This document shows, piece after piece, positions 12,321-26,100 of a stretch of 64,000 nt of DNA (position 1 is its first letter; the number at the start of each line of letters is the position of its first letter). This DNA is from Homalodisca vitripennis (taxonomy: Eukaryota > Arthropoda > Insecta > Hemiptera > Cicadellidae): NCBI RefSeq assembly GCF_021130785.1, contig NC_060213.1, forward strand, positions 71,444,001 through 71,508,000, given 5' to 3'. The notes under the pieces are model-generated. The model ran no database searches, was not told the origin of the DNA, and worked only from the letters and a program-made list of their open reading frames with translations. The translations under genes and the position numbers were made by a program.

Positions 12321-12564
12321 GTAACGTTTTTGTGATCGCCGCCATCTTATTGGAGAGAAACCTCCAAAACGTTGCCAACTACCTGATCCTTTCGCTGGCC
12401 GTAGCCGACCTCCTGGTGGCCTGCCTGGTCATGCCGCTGGGAGCCGTGTACGAGGTTAGCCGTCAGTGGACGTTAGGTCCTGAGCTGTGTGACATGTGGA
12501 CCTCAAGCGACGTTCTCTGTTGTACAGCTTCCATTCTACATCTTGTCGCAATAGCTCTGGATAG
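12321..12564 (+). CDS. 5-HT1A receptor exon: TM1 end to TM3
   Basis: Acceptor CTTTCCAG/GT and donor GATAG/GTGAGC. The exon completes GN of TM1 (GNVFVIAAI), then encodes TM2 with [20 protein letters not shown] (Asp2.50), the extracellular loop with the conserved disulfide Cys (PELC), and TM3 with Asp3.32 in [10 protein letters not shown], the amine-binding acid. It ends inside the Arg codon of DRY, which the next exon completes. Confidence 0.95.
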
Positions 12565-14641
12565 GTGAGCAGGATACTTATAACTAATATCATTTTTAAT
12601 AATTATTTGAGCAACAAATGTAATTGGGCAACATATCATAATCCTTCTAGTTGAACTTACACTGGGAACAACAAAAATGGATGTCACTTAAATCAAGGCA
12701 ACCTTAAGGATTTCAAGTGCACATCACTAACCATAAGTGTCAAGATATTTGTGTGCAATTAGGGATTGAAAGGTCTAGTGTACTGCGGAGGATGGTTGTT
12801 AGAGAATGTTAGATTATGTGAGGGAGTACTACATCCTGTCTGCTTTGGCTGGAGTGGCTGGAACGGAGGTGCTCTCTCTTTTTTCCTGATCGAGGTAGTA
12901 GTGTCTGCTATTCATCCTTATGGATCTTGACTAAAAGCACTGAGGGAGTTTTCGGCTTCTTAACCTAAGTCAATAAGAAACGTTTTAACTTTGCTGTTTT
13001 GCCACATAAATTAGGTAAACTAAAAATAATTTTGTATGTAGAGGCGTTAATTTTATATGTTAACTTTTTCAGTTTAAAATAGTATTATGGATATTTAAAA
13101 TTTAATATCATTAAAGTTTAAATATCCAACTTAAAATCATTTTGGCTTTTACTCTTTTTGGCAGTATATAGTAAGTGTGTGATTTTAAACAAAGGATTAA
13201 AGAAATTCTCTTTTTTTCTAAATGAGAAACTACCGTAGTAAAAATCAATATACCTATTAAAAAATATCAAAACACTCATGTAATATAATGACAGTATGTT
13301 TTCGCTTTGGATGTTAACTTTAACAGATAAAGATTCACGTCCATTTTTTTACATGGGCCATTGTCATTTTTATATTTTGTATCATTCTGAGATATTCTCA
13401 TTTAATGCGCTATATCCTCATTCTTATTCATCATTTTAAATTTCATGTTTTTAGTAACTACTTGGCTAAGTAAATTTTTAACATATAAATTTTGAAATCT
13501 AACGAACTCATCAGATAACTGAAACGTCTTTATGATATAGGTACTTCTCTCATAAATGTCTACTCTTTCTTAAGTTATAATTGTTTTTTAATAAACATGA
13601 CCATGATAAAAGTAGTTCAATTTGAAGATAAAGAGGTTTATAATTAAAATTAAAAATTAACATCGCTTTATTTGTTTAGTGTCAACCTTGATGGTAGAGT
13701 TTGAGGGATAATTAGGGAGATACAAACTTGTCATGAAAACAATAATTCACAATCACGTAACTGCGCTGCATTAACTGCAATCAAAATAATTTATCTAAAA
13801 ATATGATAAAGATATAGTAAAATAAAAAGTTGAAAATAAAGTAAGTACAATTAAAATACCATATACATTAAATATTGAAATATACATTTCACGGAGAGTC
13901 TTAATATTGTTATGTTCACAATGTTCGAAAACATTTGTAATGCAGCATTAAAAAAGACAATAGTAATTTTTCGACTTTAAAGAATAGTGTAAATAGTATA
14001 ACATTCTGGATTATAAAACCATCATTTACTTAAAAACTATAGTTTAGAAAAACTATGAGCTACCCGAATGTAATTTTATACAGAAACCTGTACACCGTTT
14101 AAAGATATATGAACCGGTAGCTCCGTACTCCTTTTGAAACTTTTAAACTCTTTATCTCTGCAACTGAAGCAAATAGATAATTTTAAACGCTTTATAGTTT
14201 GATTTAAGAGTTACTTTTTAAGCCTTGCTTTTTATTCAGTTCAAGAGGTACGGTATTCAATTCTAATCCAACCAAAGTTTTCACTTTTTTGTTTTAACTT
14301 TAACACAAGTATAGTTTTATTAAATTATATTTTGTTACTCTTAGTCTTAATTTATCCTCACAATCCATCTGGTCCAAACATTTTATTCATTCGCATAATT
14401 TTATTATTTTGACTTGCTTTATGACTAGGGTTTACATTAAACATTAAATATTACAGGATTAGTATTGATAAATATTCATTCCAGTATCATTTTTCAAATT
14501 CCTTTATAATTCAGATGCATTACTTAAACAATTCTTGTGAAAAATATGATCTTTAGTGATACAATAAATAAACGATAATTTGTACTGAATCGTATCTTAA
14601 ATATATTAGTCAATGGATAAAAATACATGTCCCCTCGGTAG
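12565..14641 (+). other. receptor intron, nothing else seen
   Basis: AT-rich intron placed exactly within the DRY Arg codon. No element or exon was recognised. Confidence 0.6.
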
Positions 14642-15000
14642 GTACTGGGCAGTGACGAACATCGACTATATCCACCAGAGGACGGCACGGAGGATAGGGT
14701 TCATGATCCTTATCATCTGGTCGGTCTCGTTCCTCGTGTGTATAGCGCCGCTGCTGGGGTGGAAGGATCCAGGATGGGAGGAGCGTATCACACAGAACAG
14801 GACCTGCCTAGTCAGCCAGGATATCGGCTATCAGGTCTTTGCCACGGCCTCCTCCTTCTACCTGCCACTACTCGTCATCCTCTTCCTGTACTGGAGGATA
14901 TTTCAGACCGCCCGGAAGCGGATACGGCGGAGAGTGACCGCTTCAGCAGCTACGTCAGCAGGACAATCCAGGAACCCGGCGACCGGTGGCGTCATAGCAG
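14642..15000 (+). CDS. 5-HT1A receptor exon: DRY, TM4, TM5 and start of ICL3
   Basis: Acceptor CTCGGTAG and donor GCAG/GTGGGT. It completes DRYWAVTNIDYIHQRTARR, the arthropod 5-HT1A second-loop signature. TM4 follows (GFMILIIWSVSFLVCIAPLL), then an extracellular loop with WKDPGWEERI and a Cys, and TM5 (ASSFYLPLLVILFLYW). The exon ends in a basic, then Ala/Ser/Gly-rich third intracellular loop. It leaves one base of a Gly codon, matched by the next exon. Confidence 0.95.
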
Positions 15001-18000
15001 GTGGGTAGCATGCTGTCCTGCACGACTGCTCGGCTTGGCTTGACATATACATGTGGTTGAAAGTAACAACTTTAAGTAACTCATTAAACTATTTGCTCTG
15101 AGGATTAAATGGTAATGGTGGTTAACCCAGATACTGAACACGTCACTTGTATTAAACGTAAACAGATATATAGTAGGCCAAAACTTCTTATAGGTTGATT
15201 TTAATATCAAATATAACAGTAGGGAGTCTGCACAAGCCGACATGACTACAACTATAAACACTTATTTAAGCTAACTATGGGTCGAATTATTGTTTTAATT
15301 AGGCTATAAAAGACCTAGTAGGTAATTGTATAAAACAATAAATTTAAAGTTAAGATTTTCAGTTCTTAGTGCTATTAAATATATTTGTTTATTTCTCGAT
15401 TTATAAAAATATGGATATTAAATATAATTGTTAAATATCGATATTCAAAAATAACGTGACACTTTCTTCTATGTGTATTTCTTTTCAAGGAGAGGTTGAT
15501 TCCGTGTTTTAATTCTTATCCTGCCCGTACGCATAGGCCACTGGCATGTGCGAGAGCCTTATCAAACAGAATAGTGGGGAAAGTCCATACCGAACAATTT
15601 AGATGTTTAATAATGCTTATATTCAACAAATTTGTAAACACAAAATATAAATACTGTGATAGAATACAAGAAAGATGGTAATGTGGCAGGTTTTTTTAAA
15701 CTTTACTAATATAATAATGTACGATAATGTAATGTATAATAATGTATATGTATTTTTTACATTTTAACGTCATATATGTTTATCTATCTTTATAATAAAC
15801 AGAAAGGAATACTTTACAGTAAAATAAACGATTCTAGTGTTAATTGTATTTTTCCAATAATAAACATTGTGTTATTACGCCTACGCTTTTATGTTATACA
15901 ATTCGCCTATGGATTTTACATTAGAGATAATTATATATTTTTATCTTAAATAATTAAAATAATTATGCTTATGGGTTTCAAAATCATTCTTTTTGATTGA
16001 GATTTTATTATAAAAACTCTGAAATAAAAACCTGACTAAAATTGTACTCGTTCATTTAACGTTTGTGACTACATATTAAAGTTTCCTTCGTGTAACCCGA
16101 CTGTAATTAATGTTTTGCAGCGCTCCTCTCTAATGTTGATTTCAGTCGCACTCTACTCCCTGTACACATTAATAAAGGCGGTGCCGGCGGGGGAAAAACA
16201 TACATTCTTCTCGCAAAACCTACCTTTCCTCAGCTCAGGGCAATAACCATTTGTTTGCGTCTTAACGTCTTGGAAGCATCTGCCCCAGTACATTTATTTT
16301 GATGGTAGTTTTTTTATTAAGCCCTTAATGTTACACACATTGTACTTGTGAAGTTTTATTTAATAATAAAATGTGTATAAGTATATTCATAATTATTTAA
16401 AGGTATATTTATTTTAAGAAAATATAATGATGGTATATCGGACACCATCATAAATTAATCATATAAAATATGATATGATAGGTTTTAAATAACTCATATA
16501 AAATGTGTACTTATCTTTGTGCCTTGCATCTCATATCTGTAGTTGTAATTCTAACAGAAATTACAATAAAACTACAACTTAAATTCAATTTTAATGGGGT
16601 GCTGAAATCCATACAGTAATATATGTTAGCAGTCAGACAATATTTTTAATAATGTTACATCATTATATCTAAATAAACAGAGTATTTTACGCTATTTTAT
16701 TTTGGGATAAATTGAAGGTATATAACTAATACTTGTGTTTGAATGTTATCTATCATAATATCATATTTATTATAAATGTGCTTTCGAATCAATGGTGCAA
16801 TTATTTTACTTTGGATATATTGCTTTATGTGTATTGTAAAAATTATCGAAGTTTATATAAAGTATGAGTCTGCCCATTTTTATTCTACATAAATATCTAC
16901 ATGTGGTTTTACAGTCCCTGCACGTTATTTCACTTCCCATATGTCCCCACCTTATTGAATGGCAACCAACAGACCCCTGAACCGGCGGCAATGATGGTTG
17001 AAGTTTTGTAGCTTTCTAACTTTGTAACTTTTTATACATTTTACAGAGATTTCTTCATGTTTGGCAAGTATATATTTCCTTCCTCTTTTTGAAATATATA
17101 TGATGTTTTATTTGATAATGTAATGGGTTTATATAAATGTTTAGGCTTATTGTGCAATTTTTCATATCTTATTCTTTATATCTCATTTATTAGAGGTAAT
17201 CGTTGTTAAGGCTAAATTTAATTCAATTTCATAATTTATACTTAAAAATTCATTCAATTATAGTTGCATAAGGCTGTTAATTAATTTAGTCTATGTATTA
17301 TTACACGTTTAGCACCATTGGCTATTATTGATTTTATGAATGAACTACAAGTTTAAAGTTAAAGGATATGAGACTTGAATATTAGAACTATATCACAGTG
17401 ACATTATTGATATTTCATAACACAGACTAAAAATATTCGTAACAACACTGTTAATTATAAATTCGATGTCTAAAAGTCTGAAATTTTCTCGAATATATTG
17501 CGTCTACTCTCCTTGTAGCAGTTTTCTCCTGATATTAGTATAACTATTTACTTCTTCACTTCCATACACGTAATCATATAAAGGCACCCAGATTAAAATC
17601 AAGAGTAGAACATGATTCAGGTTCTTTAGATATTAAAGCATATCTATTGTTCCTTTTGTCATATGTATTGTTGTTTGTAAATGATCTTATTGTTACACTT
17701 ACTGCTAATGTTACCACACAGATACCTAAGGAATTGTAATCGATAAAAAGCAGTTTATTTTACAACTGGTTTTTCAAGGTTTTTTTATGTTTATTTTATG
17801 AATAAAGCTATAATAATAATATAAAATAGTTTATTTATGCAAATAATGGCATATTGGCACAACTTATTCAAATATCACTTATTATTTAGTTTACCTACGC
17901 CTTACATATGCCATTTATCTCTAGTTTACATCTTCTAATAAACTTGTATTTTCTTAATCTTATTAGGATACTTCCTGAGGTTTAACAGTGAAAAGTTAAG

Positions 18001-18449
18001 CGCTTAAATGGTAAAGAATTGAAACATTGGGACATAAAAAAATCTATAACTGATTCAACTGACCGTCCAAGGTAGAGTTGCTAAACGCACTTTCGATTTT
18101 CATGATTCAGCTTGACTCAATTAGACCTAGTAGTACTATATTTACACGTTTTTGATTTTTATTATTATTTGTGGAAATAAAAAAAGTATTTTTGTTTTAT
18201 TCAAACAAAACTATGAAAAAGATAATACAAAGTAGTTGTGGATACTCAGTGTCGACAGTATATTGATTTAGACAACGCTAGAGTGTACGTTGAAGGGAAT
18301 ACAGATAGGTTTGTGATGGATATTGATTTATAATAATCACAGAAAATTGTGAAAACCACTGGTTAGGAAAAAGAAGTTCTTACAAAATAATACTATTTCA
18401 ATGCAATGATGTTAACCCTCTGGTTCTAGGTTAGCGTATTCTGTTGCAG
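15001..18449 (+). other. receptor intron within ICL3, nothing else seen
   Basis: A 3.4-kb AT-rich intron splitting the third intracellular loop. No element, RNA or additional exon was recognised. Confidence 0.6.
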
Positions 18450-19024
18450 GCCTATGTGCTGCCGGTGCGGCGGGCGGGAGTGGAGGGATCGCAGCAGCGG
18501 TCGTGGGGGTCATAGGAAGACCGCTGCCCACCATCTCAGAGGCAACTACCACAACGACCACAACCGCCTTCACCAACGTCAGCTCCACCAACACGAGCCC
18601 CGAGAAAGGGTCCTTCGGGAACGGTTTGGAGGCCGATCCCCCCACAGTGGATCTCGGATCCTCTCCGTACCCTCCACCGCCGGTGCACCACCATCCACCC
18701 AAGAGAAAATCCAAAGAAGCTGCGGACTCTAAGAGAGAACGCAAAGCCGCAAAGACTTTAGCTATCATTACCGGCGCTTTTGTAGTCTGTTGGTTGCCAT
18801 TTTTCATAATGGCCATCCTCCTCCCCATATACAATGGGGATAAGTTTTCTCCCTATATGATAGCACTGTTCCTCTGGCTAGGCTACTTCAATTCCACCTT
18901 GAATCCTATTATTTATACAATCTTCAGCCCTGAGTTTCGTCACGCCTTCAAGCGCATTCTGTGCGGACGTTCCAACTCCATACGTCGTCGAACTCGTCAT
19001 CTCGGCGTCCGCCATCTCCACTAA
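18450..19024 (+). CDS. 5-HT1A receptor last exon: ICL3, TM6, TM7, C-tail
   Basis: Acceptor CTGTTGCAG, phase compatible, ending at TAA 19022-19024. The long ICL3 is low-complexity: Gly/Ala-rich, then a Thr run, Pro and His runs, then the basic KRERKAAKTLAI entrance to TM6 with Glu6.30. TM6 holds CWLPFF and TM7 holds LGYFNSTLNPIIYTIF. EFRHAFKRILCGR gives helix 8 with a likely palmitoylated Cys. The C-tail is short and basic (about 20 residues), the usual shape for 5-HT1-class receptors. Confidence 0.95.
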
Positions 19025-19660
19025 TTCCCTTTCCAAAACTTCCTCCCCTCTGGTATTTTTTCCTTGATTTGGTTCCTTTCTATACATTATTAATTGAATA
19101 TTATCTTTTACTTCCGATCAACTGTTCCGATTCATTTTTGTGCTTTTTTACTTCCTCCCTCGTTGCGTTTTTCTTCCACAAAGTAAAACCTCTTTTCCTA
19201 TGTTTTCCTTATTTTTAACCCTCCATTTAAAAAGGTCCTTGTCCATATAGTCCCTTTAGTTACCCCCTCACCACCTCACTTCTGACGCACCACCTGAGCT
19301 CCGTGGTCCGCCCACAAGTGAGGTCAGCGTCTGTGATCCTAGTTAAATGTTTTGTACCGATCATCAACGACTTAATAGACTAGTAAATGTTACCAATGTT
19401 AGTAATGTACTTTTGTTCTTAATTTGTAGCCTTTTGTTCCTTAAATGAGCATATCTACCCGTAAGACTACCCAGAGTGATACAATTGTAGTGAGGTGTTG
19501 GTAGTGAATAATTAATTGTTGTTTACCTTAAAAACCTGTTTTGGGAGTAAATCTGTTGTTTGTGATTAGTGTTTTAAAAACAGTAAATCAGTTGCAAGCA
19601 TAAAAATTACTTTAACAACGGAAAACCTATTCGTTTCCTGAAAAGTATGTTTTTAATAAG

Positions 19661-19666
19661 AATAAA
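19661..19666 (+). promoter_or_regulatory. possible receptor poly(A) signal
   Basis: AATAAA lies about 640 bases past the receptor stop. In such AT-rich DNA this hexamer is common, so the assignment is weak without transcript data. Confidence 0.2.
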
Positions 19667-22600
19667 ATTATGACATAACAGCCTCATTGAACAGCAAAGT
19701 GTATTCTCAGCTCAAAGTGGATTAACATTAAAAAGATTTAAATTTTATTGGTTAATAATATACTATATATTATAAATTATAACTTATTTTTCAGATTTTA
19801 GTTTATAATTCTTAAACAAGCTCTTGCCAAATAAAATTAAGTAATTGGCCTTTAAAATCAGTTAAACGCTAAATGTAAATTAATATTGACTGTATTTAAA
19901 AATGAATGCTTGGATTAATTATACATTTTATTGTTTAAAAAAATATCTATACTCCAAATGGATTCTCCAAAACCTTAAAACACTTAGGAACAAAAAGTAA
20001 ATTTCCTCCTCAGTTTTAATTCATACAGTTGTTTGGTGTTACAGTATTTACCAAGTAAATTAAAAATTAAATTAAATAAGGGTACTGTTAGTAAATTAAT
20101 TTGGTTTTTAATGTTTTTGTCTAAATATTTAAAAATATATTAATTGAACGATAGAGTTCCATATTTTTTTGATTTTGATATAAGATTATATTAATATCCC
20201 CAATTAAATAAAGGGATTTCATTCAAGAAAATATATACATCAATAATGAAATCTAAAAAAATTGACTATCAATAATAAATATTGTCTGTATGTAATCATA
20301 TAATGGGAAACTATACTAGATGAATTAAATATATCTATTATCTTATTTTTATGCTGATATGTTTAATTTCATAATATCAAGCAGTCTTGTTTAATTTTTT
20401 TTAAACAAGACTGCTTGATTTTCTTATTATTACTACTTGATACTACACTTATTAGTAAATTATCATTTAATGTATCGTTAAGTATATCAAATGTAGGCCT
20501 ACCTACTGAATTCGAACCGTGAAACTATACAAAATCATTAAACATTAATCATAACCTAATTAATTGGTCAAAAACGCTGTTTCAAAAGAGTTATAGTGTA
20601 ATACATTCTGTAATTATAGTATATGTATGTAACTTCCAACAAAATCCTTTTATTTAAACTTGGTAAAATGTGGTTGTAAAGTTTTAATCAGTAAGGGTTA
20701 TATTCGGAATCGACCAAAGTAAAACTAAATCTTTTTAAATGGAAAATTGTACTTACTCAGCGTTGTGTTTTTTGACCAATGACAATGCTTATATGAATTA
20801 TTTGTTAAACTAGCAATAAGATTTTTGTAGTTATCGATGTATACATGTATGATATTTCTGTATTTTGTAAATATTTGTAATACAAGAACCATGTATATAA
20901 AGTGAATAACAATCAATAGTCTAAGTGTCTGACCAAATGGATCAAACTTTTGTTGATGAAATTTAAATACAAGTCAAACTACGGGTATATTTTTAAACGA
21001 CCGTAAGTCTATCATTATCAAAGAGTTGTTTTAGATATTTATGTCTATGAAATATTAAACATAACAACTTAAGTACCTTGTAAGTGAGCGTGGAAAATCA
21101 TTAAAATAATTTAAATTTGAAATCTTTGCCATAAAGTTACTAATATTTGGTTAGTTATCATTAATTACTAAATGTACTAATGTGAATACTACAATAAAAT
21201 CATGAAATTTGTAACAGTTCTAAAACCTTGACCTTTTCTAATATTTTCTTGACCCAAAGTGGCAGATTCTTGTTAGCTTAACAAATGTTGACAGGTAGTA
21301 AATTATTTCTTACTTTGTACCAAATACTTTTAAATCTGTAAAATTTATATGTTGAATGTTGTCGGAATTTAATTGTTTTTCTTTTCTGTACTGCTCAAAA
21401 TGGAAAAAATATATATTTGTTGGAATTAAAATAACTCCATATTGTATTACTTTTCTACCAAATAAACTGATCTCCGATTTTAAAACTTGTGGTTACTAAT
21501 TTTAAACTTAAGATTTAGGTTATAATATTACAATAAACTGATAGACCAATTTCAAAATTAGCGAAATGTTCAGTTTAGTTTTAAAATATGAAAATAAAAT
21601 AAAAACTGTTGGTTTAAGTGACGAAATAGCTAATTTGCACCCATGATATCTAATGATAATTTGTACAAGGTATATCTATTGAATATTATCCAAAATTACC
21701 TTTCTTTAAACTAAATCCCATGAATTTCTACTACATTACTTATAATCACTCAAAATCACGTTCAAAACCGTTGTGACTCCTGAAAAACGCTAAATTTGCA
21801 ATGAATCTGTAAGAATTAAATAAGGACTGAGCAACCATTCGTCAAACCATACCTAATTCTTAGCCACCGTAATATGAATATTAATATAAATTGTAAAGCC
21901 TAATACTGCTCTCACATATTACCTGTTACGTTACACCACAATTACGTGTTTAAAATTTTAACAATTCAACGGATAGTTTCATGTTTAAAGAAACCTACAC
22001 CTTTCTATTATGTAAAAACTTATGCTATGTATCATTATTGCACAATTGTTTACAAATCGTAATTTTTTATCACTCGGATATGAAGTAATAACACAGTTTT
22101 ATTTTCAACTTAATTTAAAATTAATTTTAAACACTTTTAACCAATACACGTAGAATTACAAATATATTTAAATATAAAATTCAGAGAACTGTGAAACCGT
22201 TGTATTTTTTGTAATACTGGAAATGTCACTATTTTCAAACGTTTTAAAATACGGTACTAGATTTAATTCCAGACAACAACGTTTGTATGTAGATTGCCAT
22301 CCAAGTATAAATGGGACTTGCAATAGGATAATAACGAGAGAGAGGGAACTTCGTGTAACTGAGTTACAAGGAGTTATTTAGTTAAGCAATTACGTCATCC
22401 GGCCTACTGCTTCCAGTTACGTCCCGAGCAACAAGTCCTTCTATCTTCCCGCTTAAATATAGTAGAACGTTCATTTCATTGGATTTTCTCTCATATAAAA
22501 TAGATAACTTTTGTAATAACGTAATTAAGCTTAGAGTCGTTACTTAAGAGACATACTCTTGTTAATGGTTTTGCTATTCGAACGAGATAGTAAGTAAACA

Positions 22601-22920
22601 AGGTATACCTTTAAGAAAAAATAACTATTTCGTTCGCTCTTAACGCGTAAATGAGCTATTTTGTAAATATAATTTTTTTATCAAACCTGCCATAAATAGT
22701 TGTGGAGAAACAATATATCCTGTATAAAATCAGAAACTAAGTGTGTTTATTTTTTTAAGTTAATTTAGGATTCTTTCGTACACTTACTGCTTAATTCACA
22801 ATAAGTATTAAATAATTTATGAAATCCAATCTTCATTATCCTTTAAATAATATATTAACAAACAAAAATTATACAAGAAAACATTGATATATTATTTTAG
22901 TATTTATTAGTTACGTGGTT
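19667..22920. other. AT-rich intergenic stretch
   Basis: No gene recognised on either strand. The only distinct structure is the perfect 19-bp inverted repeat at 20376-20419. Confidence 0.5.
20376..20419. repeat. perfect 19-bp hairpin with T6 loop
   Basis: Arms ATCAAGCAGTCTTGTTTAA (20376-20394) and its exact reverse complement (20401-20419) flank six T residues. The arms are shorter than usual for an animal pre-miRNA. It could be an independent fold-back or the relic of a small inverted-repeat element. Confidence 0.85.
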
Positions 22921-22924
22921 TTTT

Positions 22925-23172
22925 TAACAGAGTGCCGGGTTTCCTGGGTGTAGTAGTTCTTAGCCATTCGGCTTATTGTGCCCCCTCTTTCAGGTTCAAG
23001 TTTAGTCAAATCGCAGGCATTTACAAAACCACGAGATGTTCTGAACAATGCTCACCTGTTCCAACCCCTCTTCCGTATGCCTAAGAACACTTATGGACCT
23101 TGAGCGTTTGCTCTGTAATGCCGGTCATTCAAGTATGACGTGCTCGACTGTTTCGTCAGCCACGCCCACCTA
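22925..23172 (-). pseudogene. relic of the 3' end of an R1/I-type LINE ORF2
   Basis: Read on the minus strand, ADETVEHVILE, then PALQSKRSRS, resembles the region after the RT/RNase H part of R1- and Jockey-type ORF2 proteins, where Cys/His motifs around DETVEH are common. It is followed by FCKCLRFD and KRGHNKPNG, typical of their C-terminal ends. Stops interrupt it and the upstream RT is absent. It is a short, decayed 3' remnant and the family call is approximate. Confidence 0.5.
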
Positions 23173-26100
23173 CGTTAAAATATTTATGAAATTGACTACG
23201 TTATAGTAGAACATAACATAATATATAGTAAAATATATCGAAATGGCCTTAACACCATATAAGGGAATATACTCCTTTTAAAAAGAGCTACCGATTCCTT
23301 TTTAAACCTTATTTATTCTGCTCGTAATCATAGGCAACCTATCAAACAAAAGAAGGGGGAAATTCGATACAGTTCAAGGTTGATAGCCCTGCTCAAAAGT
23401 GCTGACACAGACAGAATTTCAATCTTTTTTACATACGGCTTAAATCTAAAGTCCGCTTGGCTATTGGTTCTACATGTGACAAGTGTAATAAAATGGAACA
23501 CTGTATGGCACATTAAATTATTGACAGCAATCACACGGTGTACAAGTGAAAAAAGGAAAATAAATACAAAATCAGATTATGGTAGTTATATTTATTCAAG
23601 AACAATATTAATTCTAGCCTTAACTATTGGCAACCCTAAAATTTACCGTATTTGTTGAGCTTGAACCTCGTGATGTAAATCCCATTCAGTTATATTTTTG
23701 TTATATCTGTTCATCGTGTTATACCTCACGATTGAATATTATCTGAATAGATATGACCTCACCCATTCTGTATAAAACATAAAAGTTGGTGTGTTTCATC
23801 GATTCTAAAAACAAAACACCTAGAAATAGGTACCTAACTCTTTGATTAATGAAACTCATCATACAAGAATAACTTCGATAAATTTTGAGCCATAGTCTGT
23901 TCCTTTTTGAGAAAAAAACGTGTTTCATGGTGGAAATAAGGAGATTATAAATAGCTTGTTACGCTGTATTTTTCTTGCAACTAAAACTGCATCGAATTAA
24001 ATAGAAAACTAAAGCAATTTATTTTTTAACTGATATAAAAATTTTTTTTAATTAATTATTAAAATCATATTTTTATATCTTACTGCACGTAGAAATTTTT
24101 CAATTATCATGTAGTTTTGTCTAAATTGCTGTGCGTAGTTTATCAGTACTGGATGGAGTATTTGATGGAACTCTGATAAACAAGGGAAAATGAGCTTAGT
24201 AACAAGTCAAGCTGTCGTTAGTTTTAAATAAGTCAAGTAGTTTGTATACGTTATTTGCTCATTATATTCCAAATTAAATGTATAGTTATTAGTAATTCTA
24301 GCAAACTAGTTTATAGAGTCATTTGGTTGCAAAGATTGAAAAATAACACAATTAAAATTGCAACAAAGATTTTTAAGAATAAACTACGTAGGTACCAAAC
24401 GTTATCCGGGCATTTTATTTTCTTCAAAGGATGAAATAATAACGTATATGCATCATCAGCAACACTAGATGAGTGCATGGAAACCGATCAACTGCCACGA
24501 AAAACGTCACGTCCACAGGACAATAAAAGGGTATCTACAAGAACCCTGCAAATCCAGACAGAACCATTTTCTCCTTTTTTATTGGGCCTTACTAAATGTT
24601 AATTATAAATCTTTCACTTTATTTAATTCAAGCACTTTCTAAAGAACTGACATCTATGTCTACCTATCGCAGATATAACCTTTAAAATATTTAATAGTAG
24701 ATTAGAAGTGTAATAAAATTACTAAGAACTTCTACCTTTATAAAAAGAAGGTAAAACAAGAAGGGAAAACCTATGCTAAATGCATCAGCTTGTTGTATAG
24801 TTATAATCCAAAACACTTCCAAGTTTTGTGTTAGTCATCCAGTTTTTAAATTGCATAACTATTAATTGTCTCTCCTGACTTGTCAAAGGTAAGATTTTAC
24901 TGTTTCTGTAAAAACGTTGGGTATAATGGTTTGTGTAATGCTGTCATACCTCAATAACTGTCTATATTATAAATCTATGATTTAATACATATTTTACGAT
25001 TATATGATCCAAAATAAAAGTTTGACCGTAGATTAACCAATTCTTTCCAAAATAGCAGTTGGAGTTTAAAGATGTTACAATGTTTCTTTTGTTCAAATAA
25101 ATGATTGCTCTTTTATTATTTAATCATAAAATTTCCGGAAATTATTTTGTTTTCTATATAAGCTTTATATGCATATTACATGAGAGGCTGGAAAATATTT
25201 AATTTCTGTCTGTCTGTCCGTATGACATCTCAAAAACAAACTAACCAGACAAGCTAAATTGTTGTAGTAAAAACTAGATGATAGTTAACTCCAATCCATG
25301 GTACTTGACTGAATGTTAGCATATATTTTTTTTTTTAATTTCACATTTGGGTACTCATGTTACCAATAACACAATTTTTGTTATAAATGAAAATGAAACA
25401 CTAAATTCGAAAATGCATATATCAATTCGGCTAATTCCTTTAAAATATTTGTTGAAATTCAAAGCAGGTTTATACGAACAGAATGATCGCGAAATATCCA
25501 TGAAATATTTTGTAATTCAGAGAATATTTTAATATTTATGTTTTATATTTACAGACTATTTCACAAACTACAGAGTGAAAAACAACACGACTTGTATAAC
25601 CGATATTTTGAAATATTATATGAACTTAGTAAGAATTTCCCCTATTACATTATTATTCGCTTTATAAAAGTAATAGGGTTCTCAGGTCTACGTTTGCAAT
25701 ATTAGTTTTCCTCATCGTGACAAGAGGAACTTAACTATGCCACTGGAAATATATTTCAACGAAAGGGGTTTAAAGAGACGGACGTAGATGCTTTTTGACA
25801 GAAGCAGGTTTCCGAGAGCTAAGTGTGTATATTTATCTGAATAACATGGAAAAATTTCACGGTAAGTGAAATTAAACTGCCTGAAGTGGAAAACCTTTGA
25901 CTTCAGGAGGCTTTTCCTACGTATTTATGTATCTTTCCTTCGGGAAAACCAAACAAAACCTGCTATAGCATTGAGAATATAAATTAAATTAAAAGGTCAG
26001 AAGTTAATACGTTTTTATCGGGATATGTTTCTAAAATAAATAAATGCAGACAATACAACAAACTTAACTGTACCAATATAAATTAAATTAAACGGCCGGA

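Larger units (their letters stand above)
1760..19024 (+). other. 5-HT1A-type serotonin receptor gene, 5' end missing
   Basis: Five exons (1760-1971, 4248-4458, 12321-12564, 14642-15000, 18450-19024) join without a frame break and encode about 532 residues. All introns are GT-AG. The product is a class A GPCR: N-glycosylated extracellular N-terminus, seven membrane segments, Asp3.32 in [21 protein letters not shown] after TM3, CWLPFF in TM6 and NPIIY in TM7. The DRYWAVTNIDYI signature and short C-tail match arthropod 5-HT1A receptors, which by family knowledge couple to Gi and lower cAMP. Tyramine/octopamine receptors are the closest alternative but usually carry DRYWAITDPINY. The initiator exon is not visible. 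Large introns hold a decayed LINE and a 5S-derived SINE. Confidence 0.93.

Noticed and set aside
18412..18834. Minus-strand ORF of 140 codons over the receptor last exon
   Set aside because: It is the antisense shadow of the GC-rich receptor exon, whose + frame has TM6, TM7 and conserved motifs.
20725..20916. Minus-strand exon ending at a GTAAGT donor (20754)
   Set aside because: AT-rich composition, no credible acceptor, and GTAAGT is frequent by chance.
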